This document shows, in pieces, positions 6,428 through 13,831 of a stretch of DNA of 16,383 bases (within the stretch, counting starts at the first letter, position 1; the number at the start of each line of letters is the position of its first letter). Below the pieces are notes generated by a model, which had not been told where the DNA came from, did not search any database, and worked only from the letters and a program-made list of their open reading frames with translations. The translations under genes were made by a program, and so were the position numbers. The stretch is from Bacillota bacterium (GTDB lineage: Bacteria; Bacillota; Clostridia; DSM-8532). The DNA is taken from NCBI GenBank assembly GCA_023410885.1, contig JAEYPI010000045.1:1-16383 (forward strand). Reading direction: 5' to 3'.

Positions 6428-6492
6428 GTTTATTTTTCAGTTCTTGCAAAAAACCAAGTTTCGCTTTGATGATCCGACACAAAACATTTAGC

Positions 6493-6522
6493 TTGATATT
6501 ACCCCCGGTGTTTTAATACAAT
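6493..6522 (+). promoter_or_regulatory. Probable promoter of the GDPD-MFS pair
   Basis: -35 TTGATA (6493-6498), 18-nt spacer, -10 TACAAT (6517-6522). Both boxes match five of six consensus positions. Transcription would start near 6529, leaving about 89 nt of leader. I see no hairpin of note in that leader. Confidence 0.65.
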
Positions 6523-6617
6523 AGAGCTAAGCGCATAGACTTTTTTCACATCTTGATCATTAACTATTCAAAGCATAAAAATAACGATTCTAAACTGTGT
6601 TCTGAAGGAGTGATACC

Positions 6618-7352
6618 ATGAAAACCATGATCTGGGGACACCGTGGCGCCTCGGCCTACGCGCCTGAAAACACCATGGAAGCCTATCGGTTGGCTCAAGA
6701 AATGGGAGCCGACGGAATAGAGATTGATATTCATCGTACTAAGGACGGACATTTAGTCGTAGCCCATGATGAAACAGTGGACCGATGCTCGGACGGGAAA
6801 GGTCGTATCGTTGATAAAACCTTGGCTGAACTTTTAGAACTTGATTTTTCAAACGGTTTCGACCGTTATTCCAATGTTCGTATACCTACCCTCGAACAGG
6901 TCCTAGAGTTTATAAAATCAACCGGGCTTTTCCTTAACATTGAAATCAAAAGCGGAATAGTTATCTATGAGAACATTGAAGCCCAGACCTTACATCTGGT
7001 CACACGGATGGGATTAAATGAAAAGGTTATCTATTCTTCTTTTAACCACTACAGTCTAATGCTGATTAAAAGGATGGACCCATCAGCTAATATAGGACTT
7101 CTTTATAGTGAAGCCATGGTCGATCCCTGGATTTATGCCCAGCATCTCAAGGCCGATGCCATCCACCCTTATTATGCAACCTTAATGGTTCCTGGAACGG
7201 TAGATGGTTGTAAAGAGCGGGGTATTAAAATTCACCCCTGGACAGTGGATAATCCAGATCACATGGCATGGATGTTCAAGGAAGAGGTGGAGGCCATCAT
7301 CACCAATCGACCCGATATTGCAGTTAATCTCCGTGTTCAGAATTTTACTTGA
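6618..7352 (+). CDS. Glycerophosphodiester phosphodiesterase (UgpQ-type)
   Basis: A 244-aa TIM-barrel GDPD. It hydrolyses glycerophosphodiesters, for example from lipid turnover, to sn-glycerol 3-phosphate and an alcohol. Active-site and metal residues are visible: H8-R9 (WGHRGAS), E17 in PENT, E35 and D37 in GIEIDIHRTKDG, H50 in VVAHDE, E109 and K111 in NIEIK, and the C-terminal HPWTVDNP. No signal peptide or membrane segment, so it is cytoplasmic, like UgpQ and unlike secreted GlpQ. Length is standard. AAGGAG lies 7 nt before the ATG. It is the first gene of a probable two-gene unit with the MFS transporter 79 nt downstream. The substrate is not fixed by sequence. Confidence 0.93.
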   Translation: MKTMIWGHRGASAYAPENTMEAYRLAQEMGADGIEIDIHRTKDGHLVVAHDETVDRCSDGKGRIVDKTLAELLELDFSNGFDRYSNVRIPTLEQVLEFIKSTGLFLNIEIKSGIVIYENIEAQTLHLVTRMGLNEKVIYSSFNHYSLMLIKRMDPSANIGLLYSEAMVDPWIYAQHLKADAIHPYYATLMVPGTVDGCKERGIKIHPWTVDNPDHMAWMFKEEVEAIITNRPDIAVNLRVQNFT

Positions 7353-7431
7353 TGCCATGGATACTTTTCCGTCCTTTATGTAACCAAAGCAGTAAGCTTA
7401 TCACACTAATAAATTCATGGAGGGAAAACCA

Positions 7432-8727
7432 ATGAAACTCAACTACAAGCAGACCTTTTTGATCGGTTTTGGTTTCTTTGCAAGCTCAATTGCCTGGTCC
7501 ATGTACAACGTCTATGTCCCCATTCTCCTGGAAAAATATCTGGCAAGCACAGCGCTCATCGGTTTTGTTATGACCATTGACAATATCTTTGGGGTGATCT
7601 TTCAACCCGTTTTCGGTGCTTTGTCAGACAAGACCCGGACAAGATTTGGACGAAGAATGCCCTACATACTCCTCGGTTTGCCTATCTGTGCAGTGGCCTT
7701 CTCCCTCATACCCTTCACCTGGTCTCTGGCTACGCTAATGGGTGTTGTTATCCTTTTTAACTTTGTAATGTCTACTTGGCGCGCACCTGTTGTTGCCCTC
7801 ATGCCCGACCTCACACCACCATCCTTCAGAAGTCAGGCCAATGGCATCATTAATTTTATGGGTGGTGTGGGAAGCTTGTTTTCGTTTTTTGTTGGTGGCC
7901 TACTCTTTAAAATCGGAGGTATGCCCCTCCCCTTTGTCGCCAGTGCGATCGTCATGCTGCTGGCCCTTGTGGTTTTAAAGTTGTTCGTCCATGAGGAAAA
8001 GTACAGGCTTGAGGCTGGGATTGAAGAAAGTCAGGAAATATTATCGGACTCAGAAAAGCGCGATCTAGAATTAGAACAAAATGTCGCTGATGGTAAAACC
8101 AGTAAAACCGTTAGCTTGATCCTGTTACTATTTGCAATTCTGTTCTGGTTCTGCGGCTATAACGCCGTTGAGACCTTTTTCAGCCAATTTGTCACACATA
8201 CTTTGACGGACGCAGCCGGAAAATTTCTGAGTGCAGGTGACGCGTCCCTTTTACTGGCTGTATTTTCAGTGACCTTCCTTCTTTTTTCCATCCCGGCCGG
8301 AATGCTGGGCGCCAAGATTGGACGGAAGAAGACCATCATCATCGGCCTTGTGGGTGTTATGATCCTGTTCACCGCTATGGTCTTTACAAATAATAATATC
8401 TGGGCATTAAGAGTCCTGCTTTTCATAGGCGGATGCTTCTGGGCCTGTGTCAATATCAATTCCCTCCCCATGGTTGTAGAATTAGCCAAATGGAAGGACA
8501 TAGGCAAATACACCGGTTACTATTACTTTTTCTCCTTCAGCGCAGCCATTATTAGTCCCATTTTGTTTGGCTGGATACGCGATCAGGTTGTAACCTATAA
8601 TTCCTTGTTCATCTACGCAGCTATAGCTTATGCATTGGCTCTTACATGCATGGCATTCGTAAAACATGGGGAAACAAAGCCCGCCAAGCAAACAGTGGGT
8701 GAAATATTGGAAAATATGGACGTCTAG
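7432..8727 (+). CDS. MFS transporter, sugar-type (SLC45/GPH-like), substrate unknown
   Basis: A 431-aa polytopic membrane protein of about 12 helices. The cytoplasmic loop GALSDKTRTRFGRRMPYI (about 62-79) is the MFS motif A variant of the sucrose/maltose/GPH-like branch. A hydrophilic central loop (about residues 185-220) divides the two halves. Start: an in-frame ATG at 7417 overlaps the ribosome-binding site, whereas GGAGGG (7419-7424) is 7 nt before the ATG at 7432, which is chosen. It follows the GDPD gene by 79 nt without a visible promoter or terminator, so co-transcription is likely. It may move a sugar, or something related to glycerophosphodiester use, but this rests only on neighbourhood. 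A strong terminator follows 49 nt after the stop. Confidence 0.9.
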   Translation: MKLNYKQTFLIGFGFFASSIAWSMYNVYVPILLEKYLASTALIGFVMTIDNIFGVIFQPVFGALSDKTRTRFGRRMPYILLGLPICAVAFSLIPFTWSLATLMGVVILFNFVMSTWRAPVVALMPDLTPPSFRSQANGIINFMGGVGSLFSFFVGGLLFKIGGMPLPFVASAIVMLLALVVLKLFVHEEKYRLEAGIEESQEILSDSEKRDLELEQNVADGKTSKTVSLILLLFAILFWFCGYNAVETFFSQFVTHTLTDAAGKFLSAGDASLLLAVFSVTFLLFSIPAGMLGAKIGRKKTIIIGLVGVMILFTAMVFTNNNIWALRVLLFIGGCFWACVNINSLPMVVELAKWKDIGKYTGYYYFFSFSAAIISPILFGWIRDQVVTYNSLFIYAAIAYALALTCMAFVKHGETKPAKQTVGEILENMDV

Positions 8728-8776
8728 TGTTTAGAGAATATCAAGGGAAGGCCCTTGCCGTTTAACAATTAAATTA

Positions 8777-8817
8777 GGCTCTGATGGACGGTCTGTTCAT
8801 CAGAGCCGTTTTGTTTT
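8777..8817 (+). terminator. Strong terminator between convergent genes
   Basis: GGCTCTGATG (8777-8786) pairs perfectly with CATCAGAGCC (8798-8807) around an 11-nt loop, followed by GTTTTGTTTT. It ends the GDPD-MFS transcript. The leftward glycosyltransferase stops 32 nt away and could use the same hairpin, though its U-tract would be poorer (UAAUUUAAUU). Confidence 0.88.
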
Positions 8818-8839
8818 GAATAAGGTATAAGGGTCACTT

Positions 8840-9655
8840 TCAGCTATCAGAAGGATACGCTGCCTTTTCATAATGCTTGTACAGGGAATGAAATCTTCCG
8901 CTATACTCTTTTTTCCAAGGCTTCCGCTTTCCACAAAAATGGAGAATGGCGGTGTTCCTGATGACATAGTCCATATCCCACAAACCGTTACTCATGACTT
9001 TATAGTAACGATAATATCTGGCATCATAATTGTATTTTTTTTCATCGAGGCTTTTAATTTTCTTGGCATAAAGAGCATTTAAAATATCCTGATCCGGCAT
9101 GATCAACTTAGTACGGTTTTTCTCAACAAATTCGAATATGGCTTGCTCGTCAATCTGCTGTCTTTGCATCTCAAGATTCATCAAAAGGACGCCGGAATTA
9201 TAATAGGCATCAATTTCATAAGGATTTAACCTCAACTTGTTGATTTCTTTAATGGAAATAACGTCATGATAGGCCGCGGCATACAAATACCCCTTAATAT
9301 CCGTCTCATACAGCGCGCGGATTGGATTGATGATTAAGATATCAGGGTCGAGATACAAAATACGGTCAAGGTTTCGGGGCAGGAACTTGAAGGCCAGTAA
9401 GCGGTAGTACATCTCTTTCGTGTAGTGGAGTAGAATTGGCGCATTTATAAAGCAACCTTCATCTATATTGACCAATTCAAGCCTACTGTCATGGCTTTCG
9501 ATATAGGCACTTAAATCGTCCAGTTCTTCTTCCTTTAGAGTCGAGTGCATGAGGTAGATGGTAAAGACCTCACCCTCATTATTAATAAAGAGTGACTTGA
9601 GCATTACTTTCAAAGGCATGATATAATTTGAGTTCAAAGTGACCAGGATATTCAT
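8840..9655 (-). CDS. Glycosyltransferase family 8 protein
   Basis: A 271-aa GT-A fold, retaining glycosyltransferase of family GT8. These enzymes use UDP-glucose or UDP-galactose to extend cell-surface polysaccharides or glycolipids. Visible motifs: N-terminal NILVTLNSNYIMPLKVMLKS, the DxD metal/nucleotide site in LYLDPDILI (D103, D105), YYNSGVLLMN (151-160), PDQDILN (187-193), and C-terminal HFCGKRKPWK, whose histidine is the usual third metal ligand. No membrane segment; it probably works at the inner face of the membrane. Length is normal for a single-domain GT8. A G-run (GGGGGG) 8 nt upstream is the likely ribosome-binding site. It follows ftsH by 45 nt with no terminator between, so it is likely co-transcribed. 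Acceptor unknown. Confidence 0.9.
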   Translation of the reverse strand: MNILVTLNSNYIMPLKVMLKSLFINNEGEVFTIYLMHSTLKEEELDDLSAYIESHDSRLELVNIDEGCFINAPILLHYTKEMYYRLLAFKFLPRNLDRILYLDPDILIINPIRALYETDIKGYLYAAAYHDVISIKEINKLRLNPYEIDAYYNSGVLLMNLEMQRQQIDEQAIFEFVEKNRTKLIMPDQDILNALYAKKIKSLDEKKYNYDARYYRYYKVMSNGLWDMDYVIRNTAILHFCGKRKPWKKEYSGRFHSLYKHYEKAAYPSDS

Positions 9656-9700
9656 AAATTAGCCCCCCAAAAAAAGTCTCCTATACATTGCATTTAAAGT

Positions 9701-11557
9701 CTATTCGATCTGCTTTCTCCTATTCAGAATATCCATAAACTCCGCACCTGTAATGGTTTCCTTTTCCAATAGGTACCCCGCTAATTCATGGAGCTTTTCA
9801 AAATTCTCACTTAAAATACTAATCGCTTTATCATGAGCTTCTTTTATAATGGTGATGACCTCTTCATCAATTTTTGCAGATGTCTCCGGCGAGCATATCA
9901 AGGAGGCATCTCCACCAAGATATTGGTTATTGAGGGTCTCAAGTGCCGTCATGCCGAAATCCTTACTCATGCCATAGCGGGTTACCATGGCCCGTGCTAT
10001 TTTGGTGGCCTGCTCAATATCGTTGGAAGCTCCTGTGGTTATGCTGTTAAAAACGATCTCCTCCGCCGAGCGCCCTCCTGTCAGGGTGACAATCTTATTA
10101 AAGGCTTGCTCCTTGCTCAACAGGCTTTTTTCTTCAGCCTCAACCTGCATGGTATAGCCCAGAGCACCGGATGTACGGGGTATGATGGTAATTTTATGCA
10201 CGGGTGCGGAATCTGTTTGCTTAGCAGCAACAAGTGCATGTCCGATCTCATGGTAGGCGATAATTTTCTTCTCCTTCTCAGAAATCGTTGCATTTTTGCG
10301 TTGATAGCCAGCAATAACAACTTCTACACTTTCCTCCAGATCACTTTGATTTACAAGCTTTCGCCCATGACGAACTGCACGAAGCGCCGCTTCGTTGATG
10401 ATATTGGCAAGATCTGCTCCGGAGGCACCTGCTGTTGCCCGTGCGATGGTGTTGAAGTCAATTTCTTCTTCGAGCTTAACCTTCTTGGCATGTACCTTAA
10501 GAATCGCTTCACGTCCTTTCAAATCCGGAAGCTCAACAGGAATTCTTCGGTCAAATCTTCCCGGACGAAGGAGGGCTTTATCCAGAGATTCCGGGCGGTT
10601 GGTGGCTGCCAGAATGACAACACCCTTTCGACCATCAAAGCCGTCCATCTCGCTTAGAAGCTGATTCAAAGTCTGCTCACGCTCATCATTGCCACCGGTA
10701 AATCCACCATTATCACGCTTTTTACCGATGGTATCAATCTCATCGATGAAAACAATACAGGGAGCCTTTTCATTGGCTTGCTTAAACAGGTCGCGTACTT
10801 TGGCCGCACCCATTCCCACAAACATTTCTACGAATTCAGAACCGGATATGGAAAAGAACGGAACCTTTGCTTCTCCTGCAACAGCCTTGGCCAACAAGGT
10901 CTTTCCGGTACCGGGAGGGCCCACAAGTAAAGCACCCTTTGGGAGAGACGCACCGATTTCTGCATACTTACCGGGATCATGGAGAAAGTCAACAATCTCG
11001 TTAATCGCCTCTTTCGCTTCATCCTGTCCTGCAACATCGGCGAAGGTCTTGCCGGTCTGAGCCTGTACATATATTTTGGCATTGCTCTTGCCGAAGGTCA
11101 TGGCATTGCCGCCGCCCATTCTTTTGGTAAGCTGCTTCATCATGAACTGACCGATGATCATGAACATACCGATAGGAAGTACCCAAGTGAGAATAAAATT
11201 TAATAAGGGGGAAGTCTCTTCTGGGATAACCTTTGAGAAAACAATTTTACCGTCTTTTCCGGTACCTTTGGCTTCACGCAGACGATTGACCAAATCAAGG
11301 TCATTGACTATTCCGGTAAAGTAGAAGCTTTCCTTGCCATCGGCTTCCTTTACGGAATAGACAATCCTGGTATCCTGAATCTCAACTGCGGCAACATTCC
11401 CACTTTCTACCTGATCCAGAAAGGTTCCATAATCAACCTCAGTCAGTTGACGCTCCAAAAATTCTGGAAACACCAGAACATTCAGCAATGTGGTAATCAC
11501 CATAATGATTAAATAAAAATATATCCAAGTCCTTCGTGGATTTTTTTGTTCTTTCAT
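9701..11557 (-). CDS. ftsH: ATP-dependent zinc metalloprotease FtsH
   Basis: A 618-aa membrane-anchored AAA+ protease, forming a hexamer that degrades membrane and short-lived cytoplasmic proteins. Order: TM1 (about 11-31), small extracytoplasmic domain (about 35-115), TM2 (about 118-140), AAA+ module, peptidase. Walker A GPPGTGKT (213-220), pore motif MFVG (245-248), Walker B IVFIDEID (268-275), arginine fingers R331 and R334. The zinc site is HEIGH (436-440), where most FtsH have HEAGH; the third ligand D513 is in the TGASND segment. All key residues are intact. The ATG overlaps the upstream MFS stop by 4 nt, with GGAG nearby, so it is translationally coupled. The context is not the usual tilS-hpt-ftsH cluster, so this may be a second FtsH paralogue; the window cannot show whether another exists. 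Confidence 0.97.
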   Translation of the reverse strand: MKEQKNPRRTWIYFYLIIMVITTLLNVLVFPEFLERQLTEVDYGTFLDQVESGNVAAVEIQDTRIVYSVKEADGKESFYFTGIVNDLDLVNRLREAKGTGKDGKIVFSKVIPEETSPLLNFILTWVLPIGMFMIIGQFMMKQLTKRMGGGNAMTFGKSNAKIYVQAQTGKTFADVAGQDEAKEAINEIVDFLHDPGKYAEIGASLPKGALLVGPPGTGKTLLAKAVAGEAKVPFFSISGSEFVEMFVGMGAAKVRDLFKQANEKAPCIVFIDEIDTIGKKRDNGGFTGGNDEREQTLNQLLSEMDGFDGRKGVVILAATNRPESLDKALLRPGRFDRRIPVELPDLKGREAILKVHAKKVKLEEEIDFNTIARATAGASGADLANIINEAALRAVRHGRKLVNQSDLEESVEVVIAGYQRKNATISEKEKKIIAYHEIGHALVAAKQTDSAPVHKITIIPRTSGALGYTMQVEAEEKSLLSKEQAFNKIVTLTGGRSAEEIVFNSITTGASNDIEQATKIARAMVTRYGMSKDFGMTALETLNNQYLGGDASLICSPETSAKIDEEVITIIKEAHDKAISILSENFEKLHELAGYLLEKETITGAEFMDILNRRKQIE

Positions 11558-12801
11558 AACAAAGTCTCCTTTAATTGATTAGAGTCGGAGGATATGGGGT
11601 TACCTGCTTCGATAAGCACTTTATTCCCCAGAAGGAAAAAGCTTTGAAGTAACAGTAATACACCGGTCCCAATTAGAAGCGACTCTATTGGAACAATATC
11701 CGATATCGGCCCGAATACAAGCATGCCCAGTGGCATCATTGCGCTTGATATCATCCCCAACACGCCAAATACTCTTCCTAAATAATCTCCTTCAACCTTT
11801 TCTTGTAACAGAACTGTCGCAAGTGTATTGAAAATAGGCATGGAAACGCCAGTTAGGCACATGAAAGCCAAATAAATCCAGAAATTTGAAGTAAAGCCAA
11901 GGGCAAAGGTACCTGCTCCAAAAACAAGGCATGCCAATACCATGGTATGAACCTTGTTTTTAAAACCTCCCCAGGAAGCTATGGCGATGCCCCCAACCAT
12001 CATGCCGACAGAGAAAGAGATTTCAATTGCTGTCAGACGCCAAATATCATCACCAAAGCTTCGCGTAACCTGTAATGGCGTTAAAAAGGCAATGGGCCCA
12101 GCAAATACGAAAAAGAAGCCACAAAACACAAAAAAGTGCTTTACATAATCGTGGTTTTTGATATAGTGATAGCCTTTAAGCATATCATCGAAATAGCTGG
12201 TTGTTTGCTTGCTCAAAGCTTTGGTATGAACCGGTACATTCAAAAATAAAAGCAACACCAGAATTGCGATGGCTGCTGTAATAACATCAATAAAGAAGAT
12301 TGCTTCAATCGTTGCCATGGTCAGAAGCGCACCGCTGATCATAGGTGATACCAGCGTAACAAGGGCCTGAATACTTCCATTTGTCGCATTTACCTTAGTC
12401 AGTTTATCCTCCGGCACCAGCTGTGGAAGTATGGCTCCAATTGCCGGTGATTGAATGCCCGACCCTATGGCACGTATGGCTAACATTAAAAAGAGGAGCC
12501 ATAGTTGATCATATCCTGCTAAAAACAATAGGGCTAAAATCAAGGTTGAGAATGCGATCAAGAAATCGGACAGCATAATAAGCTTCTTTCTGTTATAGCG
12601 ATCCGCCCATACTCCTGCAAAAGGAGAAAGGAAAAAGGTCGGCAAAAAACCACAGATGATGGCTATGGTCAACATGACACCCGACTTTGTTTGCAATGTA
12701 ATATACCAAGTAATAGCATATTGTACTAAGGATGAACCAAAAAGCGATAAGGTCTGACTCGCCAAAAAAAGAATAATGTTCTTTTTCCAATCTTTATTCA
12801 T
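11554..12801 (-). CDS. MFS transporter, efflux type (MFS_3/EntS-like)
   Basis: A 415-aa membrane protein with about 12 hydrophobic segments. The first helix contains SLFGSSLVQYAITWYI, and motif A reads ADRYNRKK (66-73), typical of the EntS/macrolide-efflux-like branch, which usually exports drugs or small molecules. Substrate unknown. Start: an upstream in-frame ATG at 12888 would add 29 residues but has no ribosome-binding site and lies about 12 nt from a TATAAT (12905-12900); the ATG at 12801 begins MNKDWKKNIILFL, where homologues usually start, with a GGAG rather far (13 nt) upstream. The stop overlaps ftsH by 4 nt, so transporter and protease are made from one mRNA. The stretch between the two ATGs can fold (separate entry). 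Confidence 0.88.
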   Translation of the reverse strand: MNKDWKKNIILFLASQTLSLFGSSLVQYAITWYITLQTKSGVMLTIAIICGFLPTFFLSPFAGVWADRYNRKKLIMLSDFLIAFSTLILALLFLAGYDQLWLLFLMLAIRAIGSGIQSPAIGAILPQLVPEDKLTKVNATNGSIQALVTLVSPMISGALLTMATIEAIFFIDVITAAIAILVLLLFLNVPVHTKALSKQTTSYFDDMLKGYHYIKNHDYVKHFFVFCGFFFVFAGPIAFLTPLQVTRSFGDDIWRLTAIEISFSVGMMVGGIAIASWGGFKNKVHTMVLACLVFGAGTFALGFTSNFWIYLAFMCLTGVSMPIFNTLATVLLQEKVEGDYLGRVFGVLGMISSAMMPLGMLVFGPISDIVPIESLLIGTGVLLLLQSFFLLGNKVLIEAGNPISSDSNQLKETLL

Positions 12802-12814
12802 GTATAAATATCTT

Positions 12815-12873
12815 CTCCAAAAAGGCTCCCGATGCTGCTCCCTATAAGCAGCGACTTTAATGTCGAAGAGCCC
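12815..12873 (-). promoter_or_regulatory. Possible structured leader of the MFS-ftsH transcript
   Basis: Read leftward, GAGCC-side pairing closes the region: GGCTC (12872-12868) with GAGCC (12828-12824). Inside are CGAC/GTCG (12865-12862, 12855-12852) and GCTGC/GCAGC (12852-12848, 12838-12834), which share one base. Five Us follow the closing stem (12823-12819), then the GGAG ribosome-binding site. This looks like a small multi-branched leader with a terminator-like end, or it may be chance structure inside a true N-terminal extension, since the frame stays open. Confidence 0.28.
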
Positions 12874-12969
12874 AGTCATTTTATTCATTAATAGCTACTA
12901 TTATACCCATCAATTATAATTCAAGCACACTAATGGGCTCTGAGGCTTTATGACCCCGTTTTTTAATTG

Positions 12970-12994
12970 TTTTCGGGTTATACTTCCCCGAAAA
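12970..12994. repeat. 8-bp inverted repeat upstream of the MFS-ftsH unit
   Basis: TTTTCGGG (12970-12977) and CCCGAAAA (12987-12994) are perfect reverse complements with a 9-nt spacer. It lies about 65 nt upstream of a TATAAT (12905-12900, leftward) that may serve the MFS gene; no good -35 accompanies that -10. A repressor or activator site is possible. Apart from this repeat, the candidate -10 and the liv terminator, the 294 bases 12889-13182 hold nothing I recognise. Confidence 0.3.
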
Positions 12995-13068
12995 ATATCT
13001 AGCCTATTTTATATACCCTATTTTCCACGAGATTTAACAATAGAAGACGGTATTAAAACACTGTAAGA

Positions 13069-13113
13069 TCAAAAAATCACCTAAAAACCCTCTTTTAAGG
13101 TTTTTAGGTGATT
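13069..13113 (-). terminator. Terminator of the liv operon
   Basis: AATCACCTAAAAACC (13075-13089) and GGTTTTTAGGTGATT (13099-13113) form a perfect 15-bp stem with a 9-nt loop. Read leftward it runs into UUUUGAUC. It starts 70 nt after the CBS-ACT stop. A looser hairpin, GTCAGC/GCTGAC with inner GCTAT/ATAGC, lies between the stop and the terminator (about 13138-13179). Confidence 0.86.
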
Positions 13114-13182
13114 GATACCCATTGCTTAGCAATTGTCTGTCAGCCTCGCTATTATGAATATGATAGCTTGCCCGCTGACGCT

Positions 13183-13827
13183 CTATTTCTTATTTTGAAG
13201 CTTATAGATAATTTTAAAGCCTTGAGTTTCAATGGATTTCTCCATTTCGGTCGTATTCAGCGAATTAATGCCAATCACGACGGCACTTTTCGATTTGGAA
13301 CCGCGATAGACCGCTACATGGGTAATGTTTGCACCATAATTTCCAATGATACTGGTCAAATTGGACATGATACCCGGCGCATCCTCGGCTTCGATGGTTA
13401 ATCTTGTGCCCATCTCACGGAAGCCCATTAATTCAATGAAGGAATCAAAAATATCGCTCTCGGTAATAATGCCGACGAGCTTATCGTCATCGACAACCGG
13501 TAAAAAGCTGACATTATTATCTCGCATTAAAAGAGCCGCTTCTTCAAGCAGCGCGCTTGAAGTAACAGTAACGGGATTTTTGCTCATAATCTGACTGATT
13601 TTTGTCTTGGCCAGAAGATAGGTAATCTCGCCCACACTCAATGTCGTGGCTTTGGAGGGCGAGGCTTGGGTGATATCCTCTTTCGAAACGATTCCTACCA
13701 GTTTGCCGTTCTTCATGACGGGCAAACGCTTAACACCATTTTGAGCCATAATTTCATGAGCATCCGGAATGGTCTGATCAGGAGAAATGGTAAATGGGTT
13801 TGCAGTCATCTTGTTTTTAACAAACAT
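13183..13827 (-). CDS. CBS-CBS-ACT domain protein (AcuB-like), last gene of the liv operon
   Basis: A 214-aa cytoplasmic protein with two CBS domains (about 7-55 and 77-131, the second containing GIITESDIFDSF) followed by an ACT domain (about 141-210, starting TRLTIEAEDAPGIMSNLTSI). CBS pairs usually bind adenine nucleotides, and ACT domains usually bind amino acids. No enzyme is attached, so a sensor or regulatory subunit is likely. AcuB-like proteins share this layout, but no acuA or acuC is nearby. Its ribosome-binding site AGGAGG lies inside the last codons of livF and the genes are 4 nt apart, so it is translated as part of the transporter operon. This suggests, but does not prove, a role in adjusting amino-acid uptake or use. 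Confidence 0.93.
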   Translation of the reverse strand: MFVKNKMTANPFTISPDQTIPDAHEIMAQNGVKRLPVMKNGKLVGIVSKEDITQASPSKATTLSVGEITYLLAKTKISQIMSKNPVTVTSSALLEEAALLMRDNNVSFLPVVDDDKLVGIITESDIFDSFIELMGFREMGTRLTIEAEDAPGIMSNLTSIIGNYGANITHVAVYRGSKSKSAVVIGINSLNTTEMEKSIETQGFKIIYKLQNKK

Positions 13828-13831
13828 AATT

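Noticed and set aside
6242..6469. A 75-codon frame on the + strand across the amtB leader.
   Set aside because: It covers the hairpins, promoter and palindrome of the opposite strand and has no ribosome-binding site.
9833..10657. A 274-codon open frame on the + strand opposite ftsH.
   Set aside because: It lies wholly antisense to a fully conserved ftsH, has no ribosome-binding site or recognisable domain, and is cysteine-rich in an irregular way typical of shadow frames.
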